NCBI GenBank assembly: GCA_017398595.1
Contig: JAFQFR010000005.1
Span: 1 to 37,479 of the forward strand
Direction of reading: 5' to 3'
Length of the DNA: 37,479 nucleotides
Source: Clostridia bacterium
Lineage (GTDB): Bacteria; Bacillota; Clostridia; Oscillospirales; CAG-272
Shown here: positions 13,846 through 21,712 of the stretch, one piece after another
How positions within the stretch are numbered: position 1 is the first letter of the stretch
Layout of the letters: every line of letters begins with the position of its first letter
Made by a program: the position numbers and the translations under genes
The notes under the pieces: model-generated
The model's input: only the letters and a program-made list of their open reading frames with translations
Told to the model about the DNA's origin: nothing
Databases searched by the model: none

Positions 13846-14397
13846 TTACAGCTCAATTATCGCATCTGCCAGCGCGGCTTCCTCGCGGTTATGCGTGACG
13901 AGGATCACGGTGCGCTTGCGAAGCAGGGGCATCAGATTTTCGATGATCTGCGCCTTGGTCGCGGCGTCAAGCGCGGAGAACGGCTCATCGAGCAGCCAGA
14001 CATCGCCGCCGAAGGCGACAAGGCGCGCAAGCGCCACGCGCTGCCGCTCGCCGCCTGACATTTCGCTTGGCAGTTTGTCGGCGAGGGCATCCGCCTTGCA
14101 GAGGGCGAGCGCATGCTGTGCGTCTGCGTCGCTGTTGCAGACAAGGCGCACGTTGGCAAATGCGTGCAGCGTGGGCAGCAGGCGCGGCTCCTGAAAGAGA
14201 TAGCCGACCTTGCCGTCTGCGTGCGCCTTGCCGCCGTCGGCTTTTTCAAGGGCGGCGAGCAGACGCAGGATCGTGGTCTTACCCCTGCCCGATGCGCCGA
14301 GCAGCGCGGTGATCTTCCCGTCGGCAAATTGCAGGGTGACGTTTTCGAGCACGGGCGCGTCATATGCTTTTGTGACATTTTCAAATACGATACTCAT
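13846..14397 (-). CDS. ABC transporter ATP-binding protein (NitT/TauT type), short
   Basis: A 183-residue nucleotide-binding subunit. Walker A is GASGRGKTT (about residue 35), Q-loop FQEPRLLPTL, signature SGGERQRVALARL, Walker B VWLLDEPFSALD and switch histidine in VTHNREEA. It drives import through the permease encoded just upstream. At 183 residues it lacks the 50-70 C-terminal residues of usual SsuB/TauB proteins and stops soon after the switch region, yet all catalytic motifs are intact. It overlaps the permease stop codon by 4 bases (ATGA), with GGAGGTG as ribosome site. It is the last gene of a four-gene minus-strand operon. Confidence 0.92.
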   Translation of the reverse strand: MSIVFENVTKAYDAPVLENVTLQFADGKITALLGASGRGKTTILRLLAALEKADGGKAHADGKVGYLFQEPRLLPTLHAFANVRLVCNSDADAQHALALCKADALADKLPSEMSGGERQRVALARLVAFGGDVWLLDEPFSALDAATKAQIIENLMPLLRKRTVILVTHNREEAALADAIIEL

Positions 14398-15158
14398 GCG
14401 GCACCTCCACGCACGCGGCACGTGAGCGTCCGCAGCAGTTTTTCGAGCGCAAGGCTGATGAGGACGATCAGCAGGGTATAGGCGAAGGTATCCACCGTTT
14501 CGAGGTAGGTTTTCGCCTCATAGAGATACTTGCCGATCGAGTCGCGCGGGGTACAGAGCACCTCGGCGGCGACGCCCGCCTTCCAGCCAAAGCCGAGCGC
14601 AGTGAGCGCTTGGCTGAGGAACTGCGGCAGGACGGTCGGAATATACAGCGCGCGCAGCTTCTTGCCGAACGAAAAGTGATACACCTTCGCCATCTCGAGC
14701 AGCATCGGATCGGTGGAGGACAGCGCGCTGAGCACGCACGCCGCCATCATGGGCAGCACCATCAAAAAGGTGATGAAGATCGGGATGACGGTGTCGGTGA
14801 TGATAAAATACGCGATCAGAATAAACGACGCAACGGGCGTGCTTTTGACCACGGTGAGAAAGGGCGAAAAGAGCACGCGCACGGGTGCGAAAAAGTGCAT
14901 CGCCGTGCCGAGCAGTGTGCCGACGAGCACGCCCGCCGCATAGCCGCCCATGATGCGCAAGAGCGAAAAGAGCGTCGCGCGCCAAAAGGGGACGGTCACG
15001 GCGAGCGCGGCAAAGCGCCTGCAAACGGCAAAAGGCGCGGGGAGAATCACCTCGCGCCCGACGGCAATTGCCGCCAGCTGCCACACGGCGATCCAGAACG
15101 CAAGCGTCAGGACGCCGCAGAGCAGTTTTTTTAATTTTTTCTGCTTAGTTTGCTCCAT
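14394..15158 (-). CDS. ABC transporter permease (NitT/TauT/SsuC type)
   Basis: A 254-residue inner-membrane protein with about six hydrophobic segments. The EAA loop that docks the ATPase is seen in EMAKVYHFSFGKKLRALYIPTV, where the expected glycine position is altered but the K-x2-R-x-x-x-IP pattern is kept. The segment TALGFGWKAGVAAEVL is typical of SsuC/TauC permeases. It begins 14 bases inside the end of the lipoprotein gene and overlaps the ATPase gene by 4 bases, so expression is tightly coupled. The substrate is set by the lipoprotein and is unknown. Confidence 0.9.
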   Translation of the reverse strand: MEQTKQKKLKKLLCGVLTLAFWIAVWQLAAIAVGREVILPAPFAVCRRFAALAVTVPFWRATLFSLLRIMGGYAAGVLVGTLLGTAMHFFAPVRVLFSPFLTVVKSTPVASFILIAYFIITDTVIPIFITFLMVLPMMAACVLSALSSTDPMLLEMAKVYHFSFGKKLRALYIPTVLPQFLSQALTALGFGWKAGVAAEVLCTPRDSIGKYLYEAKTYLETVDTFAYTLLIVLISLALEKLLRTLTCRVRGGAA

Positions 15159-16170
15159 AGTAGAAGTCGTCGCCCGGCAGCTTGCCGCCTACCGACGCGG
15201 GATTTGCATCATAGAGCACCTTGAGGAACGCCGAAAGGTCGGCTTTCATCTCTTCGCCGCTGACAAACACGATGTTGCAGTTCGGCAGGGCGCGCTTTGC
15301 GATCGCGGCCTTGGGCACGATGCCGTAGGTCTCGCACAGCGTTGCCGCTTCGTCTACGTTGGCATTGACAAACTCTACGCTTGCTGCATATTCATCCATG
15401 AATGCCTTCAGCGCGTCGGGATTCTGCTCGGCGAATTCCTTCTTGACGATCACGCAGCCCTGTACGGCGCTGGTGTCGCAGATCTTGTCCCACTCGGCGG
15501 TGAGGTCGAGCGCCTGGCGCAGACCGGTGGTCTGGATCATCGCGGAGCTGACGTTGGGTTCGGGGAGCATGCCAAGCGTTACCTTACCGGTTGCAAACAG
15601 CGAAACAAGCGCGGTGTGCTCGGTCTCATATTCTACCGTAACGAGATCGGCAATGCCGTTCTGCTCAAGAATATAGTTGAGGATATACTCGGGCGTGGAG
15701 CCTTGACCGGTCGCATAGAGCGTCTTACCTGCAAGGTCGCGGATGGACTGGATGCTGTCGCCGACTTCGAGAATGTGGAGTACGCCGAGCGTGTTGATCG
15801 CAAGGCAGATATATTTGCCCTCGGTCTTGTTATAGAGCGTGCTTGCCAGGTTTACGGGCACGCATGCCACATCGACTTCGCCCTTGATAACGGCTGCGCT
15901 GACCTCGGTGGGGTCACCTGCAAGGGTAAAGGTGTAGTTGTTGGCAGTGTCACCTGCCGCGCTCGTATCCATGAGCTTTGCAAGTCCCATGCCCGTGGGG
16001 CCTTTGAGTGCAACAACGGTCATATCTGCGGGTTCAAAGACGGGGGCTTCTGTGGTGACGGGAGCTTCCGTCGTAGTGGGAGCGTCGGTGGTCACGGCGG
16101 GCGTGGTGCCGCAGGCACCGAGCGCAAACAGCATAGTGAGCGTCAAAACAAATGCGAGTACTTTTTTCAT
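15145..16170 (-). CDS. ABC transporter substrate-binding lipoprotein
   Basis: A 341-residue lipoprotein with signal MKKVLAFVLTLTMLFALGAC. The lipobox LGAC puts the modified Cys at residue 20. A threonine/proline-rich linker (TTTEAPVTTEAP) spans to about residue 45, and a two-lobe binding domain follows. Blocks LKGPTGMGLAKLMD, KGEVDVACVPVNLASTLYN, YATGQGSTPEYILNYILEQN and LPEPNVSSAM place it with NMT1/SsuA-like binding proteins of Clostridia. The family takes up sulfonates, nitrate, pyrimidine precursors and others, so the ligand cannot be named. ATG 16170 has AAAGGAAA upstream. It is the first structural gene after the Crp/Fnr regulator, 13 bases away. Confidence 0.9.
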   Translation of the reverse strand: MKKVLAFVLTLTMLFALGACGTTPAVTTDAPTTTEAPVTTEAPVFEPADMTVVALKGPTGMGLAKLMDTSAAGDTANNYTFTLAGDPTEVSAAVIKGEVDVACVPVNLASTLYNKTEGKYICLAINTLGVLHILEVGDSIQSIRDLAGKTLYATGQGSTPEYILNYILEQNGIADLVTVEYETEHTALVSLFATGKVTLGMLPEPNVSSAMIQTTGLRQALDLTAEWDKICDTSAVQGCVIVKKEFAEQNPDALKAFMDEYAASVEFVNANVDEAATLCETYGIVPKAAIAKRALPNCNIVFVSGEEMKADLSAFLKVLYDANPASVGGKLPGDDFYYGAN

Positions 16171-16183
16171 GGTGATTTCCTTT

Positions 16184-16864
16184 CTAAACGCGCGATAACA
16201 GTTCGCGGTCTATTATAATGATAACTTTTTGTTCTTTCCGGATCGCGCCGAGTGCGCAGAGCTCGTCGATGGCGCGGTAGAGCGATGCTCTGCCGAGTCC
16301 GAGCGACTCTGCCATGCGGCTGTAGGACACGGGCGGGGTGAACCGCTCGCCCTCACCTGCGTACTGCAAAATGTACCCCGCTAACTTTTCCGCGGCACTG
16401 CCCGCGGTAAACGTGGCGATCTTGCGGTTGAGGAAGCGGATCTTCTGCGACAGAAACGCAATGTACCCGAGTGCCGCGCGCGGATCGGCAAGCATGAGCG
16501 CTTCCGCCGCATCCTGCGGCAGAAAGAGCACGCGTGTCTTGCCCTTGGCGCGCACGACGGTGACATACGCCGCGTCTGCGGCGAAAAGCTGCGCCGCGCC
16601 GAATACGTCGCCGCTCTGCATGGAGCGCAGAAACACTTCGCATCCCTCGCGCGTGCGCACGACCTCGGCACCGCCGCAGACCAAAAAGCCGAGCGCGGGC
16701 ATGGCGTGCGTGTCGTCGTACACCGCTTCGCCGTCGGCAAAGCGCTTGGATTGCAGCGCGCCGTCGTGCAGCAGCCGATGCGCAAGCGCGTCTGCCGACT
16801 CTGCGCCGAACACCGAGCAGAGTCCTTTTTGCAATGCAGTTTTTTCCGCTTCTGTCAGTCGCAC
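16184..16864 (-). CDS. Crp/Fnr family transcriptional regulator
   Basis: A 226-residue protein. The N-terminal cyclic-nucleotide-binding-type beta-roll (residues 30-125) shows FLVCGGAEVVR and MQSGDVFGAAQLF. The C-terminal winged helix-turn-helix reads VSYSRMAESLGLGRASLYRAIDELCALGAI. There is no N-terminal Cys cluster, so it is not a typical oxygen-sensing Fnr, and the effector is unknown. The start is GTG 16864 with GGAGG nearby. It is first in the operon with the ABC importer, and a palindrome straddles its own transcription start, so it likely controls itself and the importer. Confidence 0.87.
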   Translation of the reverse strand: MRLTEAEKTALQKGLCSVFGAESADALAHRLLHDGALQSKRFADGEAVYDDTHAMPALGFLVCGGAEVVRTREGCEVFLRSMQSGDVFGAAQLFAADAAYVTVVRAKGKTRVLFLPQDAAEALMLADPRAALGYIAFLSQKIRFLNRKIATFTAGSAAEKLAGYILQYAGEGERFTPPVSYSRMAESLGLGRASLYRAIDELCALGAIRKEQKVIIIIDRELLSRV

Positions 16865-16879
16865 GGTCGATCCTCCGAA

Positions 16880-16901
16880 AACTGTATCATTTGAGACAGT
16901 T
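16880..16901. promoter_or_regulatory. Crp/Fnr-type operator at the ABC operon promoter
   Basis: AACTGT-ATCAT and TTGAG-ACAGTT form a 22-bp inverted repeat with 9 of 11 positions symmetric. It begins 3 bases downstream of the -10 box, so a bound dimer would block initiation. Autorepression is inferred. Confidence 0.65.
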
Positions 16902-16903
16902 AT

Positions 16904-16932
16904 AGCATACCATATTCTAAACCATCTGTCAA
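16904..16932 (-). promoter_or_regulatory. Promoter of the Crp/Fnr-ABC operon
   Basis: Minus-strand TTGACA (16927-16932), 17-base spacer, TATGCT (16904-16909). Confidence 0.8.
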
Positions 16933-16996
16933 TTCCCGAATGTAAACTGTTCTTTTATCATATTGTAGAAAAATTAACGATAATTTTGTAACAAAC

Positions 16997-17011
16997 TGTG
17001 CAATTTTCACA
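16997..17011. promoter_or_regulatory. Crp-like palindrome upstream of the etf operon
   Basis: TGTGCAATTTTCACA is symmetric at 12 of 14 arm positions and resembles the Crp consensus TGTGA...TCACA. It ends 19 bases ahead of the -35 box of the etf promoter, a position suited to activation. Recognition by the neighbouring Crp/Fnr protein is unproven, and its half-sites differ from the AACTGT of 16880-16901. Confidence 0.4.
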
Positions 17012-17030
17012 AAAAATATTTCAAAACACC

Positions 17031-17059
17031 TTGCAAAGACGGCAAGTTTCTGCTATACT
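17031..17059 (+). promoter_or_regulatory. Promoter of the etfBA-dehydrogenase operon
   Basis: TTGCAA (17031-17036), 17-base spacer, TGC-extended TATACT (17054-17059). Confidence 0.8.
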
Positions 17060-17103
17060 CTTCTTACGGATAAAGTTTTTTTCGATAGAGGAGGTGCGTT
17101 TTC

Positions 17104-17892
17104 TTGAATATTCTCGTTTGTATCAAGCAAGTGCCGGGCTCGAGCAACGTAGAAGTCGATCCGGTCACGGGAGTGCTCAAGCGCGACGGCGTTGCCAGCA
17201 AGATGAATCCGTATGATCTGTACAGCATTGAGATGGCGATGTCGCTGACAGAAAAATACGGCGGAACGGTGGAGACCATCACGATGGGTCCCCCGCAGGC
17301 AAAATCCGTGATCGTGGAATCCATCTGCATGGGTGCCAAGAAGGGTACCGTGCTCAGCGACCGCAAGTTTGCGGGCGCGGATGTGCTCGCCACGGCGTAC
17401 ACCATCTCGCAGGGCATCCGCAAGGTCGGCAAGTTTGATCTGATCCTCTGCGGCAAGCAGACGACCGACGGCGATACAGCGCAGGTCGGCGCCGAAGTTG
17501 CCGAATATCTCGGCATCCCGCATGTGGCAAACGTGCTTTCCGTCGAGGAAGTCAAGGACGGCAAGGCGTATGTGACGGTTTCGCTCGATGACATGGTGGT
17601 CACCGAGAGCGTACAGCTCCCCTGTCTGCTCTGCGCGGAAAATGACATCAACTCCCCGCGTCTGCCCTCGTATAAGGTGCAAAAGACCGTCACCGACGAT
17701 CTGGTGCGCTTCATTTCCTTTGCCGAATTTGAGGACCAGGACGCAAATCACTACGGTCTGAACGGCTCGGCGACGCAGGTCGAGCGCATTTTCCCGCCCG
17801 AGAAGAATACCGAAAAACACAGCATCACAGGCGACTCCGCCGCACAGGCGCAGGGCATCTTTGACCTGCTGGCGAGCCGCAAGCTGATATAA
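17104..17892 (+). CDS. etfB: Electron transfer flavoprotein beta subunit (LctB-like)
   Basis: A 262-residue protein starting at TTG 17104 with GAGGAGGTG upstream. It begins MNILVCIKQVPGSSNVEVD and carries VASKMNPYDLYSIEMA, a GGTVETITMGPPQAK segment and LILCGKQTTDGDTAQVGAE, which are typical of EtfB proteins of the bifurcating group in Clostridia. It would bind a nucleotide/FAD and pair with EtfA. It is the first gene of a three-gene operon, 13 bases before etfA. Together with the GlcD-type dehydrogenase the set matches lctBCD of Acetobacterium woodii, where lactate oxidation with NAD+ is driven by reduced ferredoxin. Confidence 0.92.
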   Translation: MNILVCIKQVPGSSNVEVDPVTGVLKRDGVASKMNPYDLYSIEMAMSLTEKYGGTVETITMGPPQAKSVIVESICMGAKKGTVLSDRKFAGADVLATAYTISQGIRKVGKFDLILCGKQTTDGDTAQVGAEVAEYLGIPHVANVLSVEEVKDGKAYVTVSLDDMVVTESVQLPCLLCAENDINSPRLPSYKVQKTVTDDLVRFISFAEFEDQDANHYGLNGSATQVERIFPPEKNTEKHSITGDSAAQAQGIFDLLASRKLI

Positions 17893-17905
17893 GGAGGCGT
17901 TTGGA

Positions 17906-19114
17906 ATGGGACAACTGAAGATCAACCAAAACCTTGTAAACGCCGAGAATGCCAAAGAGCTCGTCAAGCTCTGCCCGTTCGGCGCCATCGGCTATGACGG
18001 CGCAAAGCTCGACATCAGCGCAGCCTGCAAGATGTGCAAAATGTGCATCCGCAAGGGTCCCGCAGGCGTTGTCGAATACGTCGAGGAAGAGGTTGCCGCC
18101 CCCACCGTGGACAAATCGCTGTGGAAAGGCATCTGCGTATACGTCGATCACGCGGGCGAGCAGATCCACCGCGTTACCTATGAGCTGATCGGCAAGGCAA
18201 AAGAGCTCGCCAAGGTGACAAACCACCCCGTCTATGCCCTCATCATCGGCAAGGACGCGGCAAAGAGCGCGAAAAAGCTGCTGCGCTACGGCGTGGACAG
18301 GATCTACGTCTATGAGGACGAGGCGCTTGAGGACTTCCGCATCGAACCGTACACGAGCGCATTTTATGACTTTATCGAAAAAGTGAAGCCGTCGAGCATT
18401 CTCGTCGGCGCGACCAACCTCGGCCGTCAGCTCGCGCCCCGCGTTGCGGCGCGCTGCCGCGCAGGTCTGACCGCAGACTGCACGGTACTGGAAATGAAAG
18501 AAAACACCGACCTTGTGCAGATCCGTCCCGCGTTCGGCGGCAACATCATGGCGCAGATCGTCTCGCCCGCGTGCCGTCCGCAGTTCTGCACGGTGCGCTA
18601 TAAAGTGTTCCCCGAGCCGAAGCCTTCCGATACCGAGAGCGGCGAGATCGTTTTGATGCAGCTTGCCAAAGAGGCACTCGCGAGCAATATCGAGATCCTG
18701 CGCAAGGTGGAAAAGCCGAAGGATGTGGACATCTCCGAGGCGGACGTCATCGTGGCGATCGGCCGCGGTGCCAAGGGCGAACAGATTCGCGCGATGGCAA
18801 AGGAGCTTGCCGACCTCTTAGGCGGTGTGCTTGCCTGCACGCGCCCGCTGGTCGAGGAAAACATCATGGATGCCAAACACCAGATCGGTCTGTCGGGCAG
18901 AACCGTCAAGCCGAAGTTTATCCTGTGTCTGGGCATTTCGGGCGCGGTACAGTTTGCGGCGGGCATGAAGTCCTCCGACTGCATCGTTGCCGTCAACACC
19001 GATAAAAACGCGCCCATCTTTGACGTGGCGCACTACGGTATCGTCGGCGATCTCTGCGAGATCCTGCCGATGCTCTTAAATCAGGTAAAGGAGGCGCAGA
19101 GTGATGTACAATAA
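17906..19114 (+). CDS. etfA: Electron transfer flavoprotein alpha subunit with N-terminal ferredoxin-like domain (LctC-like)
   Basis: A 402-residue protein. Residues 1-60 are a reduced ferredoxin domain: KLCPFGAI (Cys 23) and CKMCKMC (Cys 41, 44, 47), while the fourth Cys expected after the triplet is Gly 51. In a 2[4Fe-4S] ferredoxin one cluster is held by a CxxCxxC triplet plus the CP cysteine of the other half, so exactly one cluster can be built here. The EtfA part follows, with the FAD-binding C-terminal domain [17 protein letters not shown] and [20 protein letters not shown]. An extra [4Fe-4S] domain is known in the LctC and CarE types. ATG 17906 has GGAGG. It overlaps the next gene. 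Confidence 0.93.
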   Translation: MGQLKINQNLVNAENAKELVKLCPFGAIGYDGAKLDISAACKMCKMCIRKGPAGVVEYVEEEVAAPTVDKSLWKGICVYVDHAGEQIHRVTYELIGKAKELAKVTNHPVYALIIGKDAAKSAKKLLRYGVDRIYVYEDEALEDFRIEPYTSAFYDFIEKVKPSSILVGATNLGRQLAPRVAARCRAGLTADCTVLEMKENTDLVQIRPAFGGNIMAQIVSPACRPQFCTVRYKVFPEPKPSDTESGEIVLMQLAKEALASNIEILRKVEKPKDVDISEADVIVAIGRGAKGEQIRAMAKELADLLGGVLACTRPLVEENIMDAKHQIGLSGRTVKPKFILCLGISGAVQFAAGMKSSDCIVAVNTDKNAPIFDVAHYGIVGDLCEILPMLLNQVKEAQSDVQ

Positions 19115-20498
19115 GGTAACCGAAGCGGATCTCTCGGTCCTCCGCACCATCGTTGGCGATGACCGCGTGCTCTACGGCGACGCGATCAGCCCCGACTACA
19201 GCCATGACGAGCTCGGCGGCATCAGCCGCATGCCCGAGGTGCTCGTGCGCGTGCTCTCCACCGAGGAAGTTTCCTCCGTGATGAAATATGCCTATGCGCA
19301 CGACATCCCCGTGACCGTGCGCGGCAGCGGCACCGGACTTGTCGGCTCCGCCGTCCCCGTAGAGGGCGGCATCCTCATGGAGACCACGCAGATGAACAAG
19401 ATCCTCGAGCTCGATGAAGACAACCTCACGCTGACGGTGCAGCCGGGCGTGCTGCTCATGGAGCTTGCCGCATACGTCGAGGAGCGCGACTTCTTCTATC
19501 CCCCCGACCCGGGCGAAAAATCCGCCACCATCGGCGGCAACATCTCGACCAACGCGGGCGGCATGCGCGCCGTCAAATACGGCGTTACCCGCGACTATGT
19601 GCGCGCGCTGACCGTGGTCCTGCCCGACGGCGAGATCATGCAGCTCGGCTCCAAAGTCGTCAAAAACAGCTCGGGTTACAGCCTTAAAGACCTGATCATC
19701 GGCTCGGAAGGCACGCTTGCCGTCATCACCGAGGCGGTGCTCAAGCTTCTGCCCCTGCCGAAAGCATCCATCAGCTTGCTTGTTCCGTTCCCCGATATGA
19801 AGAGCGCGATCGAGGCAGTGCCGAAGATCATCCGCTCCAAGGTCATCCCCACCGCGATCGAATATATGTCGCGCGATACGATCCTTTTCTCCGAGAGCTA
19901 CCTCGGCAAGAAGTTCCCCGATACCAAGAATGACGCCTACATCCTGCTCACCTTCGACGGCAACACAGACGCACAGGTGCAGGGCGATATGCAGGTCGTT
20001 GCGGACCTGTGTCTCGAGATCGGCGCGCTGGATGCCTACATCGTAGACACCGATGAGCGCAAAAAGTCGGTCTGGTCGGCGCGCGGCGCGTTCCTCGAGG
20101 CGATCAAGGCATCGACCACCGAGATGGATGAGTGCGACGTTGTCGTACCGCGCAGCAAGGTAGACGAGTTTATCAAGTATACGCACAAGATCGCCGAGGA
20201 CGAGGGCGTGCGTATTCCCAGCTTCGGTCACGCGGGCGACGGCAACCTGCATGTGTACATCTGCCGTGACGCACTTGATGCGGAAACATGGGAACAGAAG
20301 CTGGCGCACTGCTTTGATTTGATGTATGCAAAAGCCGAGGAGCTCGGCGGTCTCGTTTCGGGCGAGCACGGCATCGGCTACGCGAAGAAAGGCTACATGC
20401 GCAAGGCATACGGCGAGGATCAGATCGCGCTGATGCAGGGCATCAAAGCCGCATTCGACAAGAAAAATATCCTCAATCCCGGAAAAGTTTGCTATTAA
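19104..20498 (+). CDS. FAD-linked 2-hydroxyacid (lactate) dehydrogenase, GlcD/LctD-like
   Basis: A 464-residue flavoprotein. The N-terminal FAD-binding domain (VAO type) has [41 protein letters not shown] and [12 protein letters not shown]. The C-terminal FAD-oxidase domain has [13 protein letters not shown] and [13 protein letters not shown] with the catalytic histidines. It would oxidise lactate (or glycolate/2-hydroxyacid) and pass electrons to EtfAB. ATG 19104 and GTG 19101 are adjacent alternatives. AAGGAGG at 19087-19093 suits both. It overlaps etfA by 11 bases, pointing to stoichiometric expression. No lactate permease or racemase lies in the window. A terminator follows. Confidence 0.9.
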   Translation: MYNKVTEADLSVLRTIVGDDRVLYGDAISPDYSHDELGGISRMPEVLVRVLSTEEVSSVMKYAYAHDIPVTVRGSGTGLVGSAVPVEGGILMETTQMNKILELDEDNLTLTVQPGVLLMELAAYVEERDFFYPPDPGEKSATIGGNISTNAGGMRAVKYGVTRDYVRALTVVLPDGEIMQLGSKVVKNSSGYSLKDLIIGSEGTLAVITEAVLKLLPLPKASISLLVPFPDMKSAIEAVPKIIRSKVIPTAIEYMSRDTILFSESYLGKKFPDTKNDAYILLTFDGNTDAQVQGDMQVVADLCLEIGALDAYIVDTDERKKSVWSARGAFLEAIKASTTEMDECDVVVPRSKVDEFIKYTHKIAEDEGVRIPSFGHAGDGNLHVYICRDALDAETWEQKLAHCFDLMYAKAEELGGLVSGEHGIGYAKKGYMRKAYGEDQIALMQGIKAAFDKKNILNPGKVCY

Positions 20499-20502
20499 AA
20501 CA

Positions 20503-20533
20503 AAAAAAGGTCGCGTTCGCGCGACCTTTTTAC
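20503..20533 (+). terminator. Intrinsic terminator of the etf-dehydrogenase operon
   Basis: AAAAAGGTCGCG and CGCGACCTTTTT with a TTCG loop, a classic stable terminator, 5 bases after the stop. Confidence 0.92.
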
Positions 20534-20765
20534 CTGCCGAAAAAGTATTTATAATAAAATCTTGTTTTAAAGACGGACATGTGCCGGCTTTAAAACTCCT
20601 TAAAAACCGCGTGCGGTCGAGCACGACGCGAGTGAACGGTTTTGTATGCCGTCGTAAAACCAAGGTTTTACGACGGCGTCAAAGGTCGCGTCCGCACGAC
20701 CTTTTTACCTGCGTATGGCTCCCTTGCCTAAAGGGAGCTGTCAGCGCAGCTGACTGAGGGATACG
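20534..20765. repeat. Structured intergenic block with a duplicated terminator
   Basis: No gene lies between 20499 and 20940. This part holds an imperfect hairpin (TAAAG...CTTTA, 20569-20595 or so), AAAACCG/CGGTTTT flanking 27 bases, and a perfect stem GCCGTCGTAAAACC/GGTTTTACGACGGC (20649-20679). A second copy of the upstream terminator text follows (AAAGGTCGCGT...ACGACCTTTTTACCTGC, about 20684-20713). After it comes the common intergenic repeat GGCTCCCTTGCCTAAAGGG followed by AGCTGTCAGCGCAGCTGACT. The last 100 bases before rsmE are AT-rich and carry its promoter. Confidence 0.65.
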
Positions 20766-20861
20766 TTCCCGAGATTCTACCGCAACCCGTCTCGACGGAA
20801 GTTTTTGTTTATCACAATGGGGCAGTTTTTGTCAGTTTTTTTGAAAATATTTTGTTAGTAC

Positions 20862-20890
20862 TTTACAATTCGGTTTTTTTATTATATAAT
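20862..20890 (+). promoter_or_regulatory. Promoter of rsmE
   Basis: TTTACA (20862-20867), 17-base spacer, TATAAT (20885-20890). Confidence 0.8.
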
Positions 20891-20940
20891 AGAACAGAAT
20901 ATCTCTCGCCGATGGCGGGAGCGAAAAAAGCGGGGGAGCC

Positions 20941-21696
20941 ATGCCAAGATTTTTTGTGCCGAGTGAAGGCTTTGACGAAAAAAATGTCAGCATCACGGGC
21001 GACGACGCGTGGCACATCGCGCGGTCGCTGCGTATGGCGGTCGGGGAGAGCATCACCGTCTGCGATCCGCAGGGATACGAGCATGTCTGCACCCTGCAGA
21101 AGATCACCGACGATCTCGTGAGCGCGAGTGTTTTGACAAGCGCGCGGTCCGCGAGTGAGATGCCCTTTGACGTGGTGCTGTATCAGGCACTGCCCAAGGG
21201 CGATAAAATGGATCTGATCGTACAAAAGGCGGTCGAGGAAGGGGTAAGCAGGATCGTTCCGTTTGTTTCGGAGCGCTGCGTTTCCCGTCCGGACGGTGCT
21301 GCGCTGCAAAAAAAATGCGCGCGCTGGCAGCGGATCGCACTCGAGGCGGCAAAGCAGTGCGGCAGGGGACGTGTTCCCACCGTGGGCACACCGCTTTCCT
21401 ATGTGCAGATGCTTTCCGATGCGGCAAAAGCGTCGGTCGGCTGTTTTTGCTACGAGGGGGACGGCACCGTGTCGCTGCGCACGCTTCTTACAAAGAAGCA
21501 TGCATCGGTGACGCCGACCGAACCTCTCAGGGAGATCTCTTTGGTGATCGGCAGCGAGGGCGGCTTTTCCGAGCGGGAAGCTGCGGATGCAAAAGACGCG
21601 GGACTTGCCCTGTGCGGTCTCGGTCGGCGGATCCTGCGCTGCGAGAGCGCGTCCGGCTTTGCGCTGGCGTGCATTTCTTATGAATTTGAATTGTAA
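20941..21696 (+). CDS. rsmE: 16S rRNA (uracil(1498)-N(3))-methyltransferase
   Basis: A 251-residue SPOUT-class methyltransferase that methylates U1498 of 16S rRNA in the assembled 30S subunit. The N-terminal PUA-like domain starts MPRFFVPSEGF and contains DDAWHIARSLRM. The C-terminal trefoil-knot domain shows ALPKGDKMDLIVQKAVEEGV, the IGSEGGFS loop that binds S-adenosylmethionine, and LGRRILRCESA at the C-terminus. ATG 20941 is preceded by GGGGGAG. It is followed after 16 bases by a membrane protein gene, probably in one transcript. Length is normal. Confidence 0.95.
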   Translation: MPRFFVPSEGFDEKNVSITGDDAWHIARSLRMAVGESITVCDPQGYEHVCTLQKITDDLVSASVLTSARSASEMPFDVVLYQALPKGDKMDLIVQKAVEEGVSRIVPFVSERCVSRPDGAALQKKCARWQRIALEAAKQCGRGRVPTVGTPLSYVQMLSDAAKASVGCFCYEGDGTVSLRTLLTKKHASVTPTEPLREISLVIGSEGGFSEREAADAKDAGLALCGLGRRILRCESASGFALACISYEFEL

Positions 21697-21712
21697 TTTG
21701 GAGTGAATAACC

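Noticed and set aside
18993..20663. A 556-codon minus-strand frame opposite the FAD-linked dehydrogenase
   Set aside because: Composition is typical of an antisense shadow, and it runs through the operon terminator.
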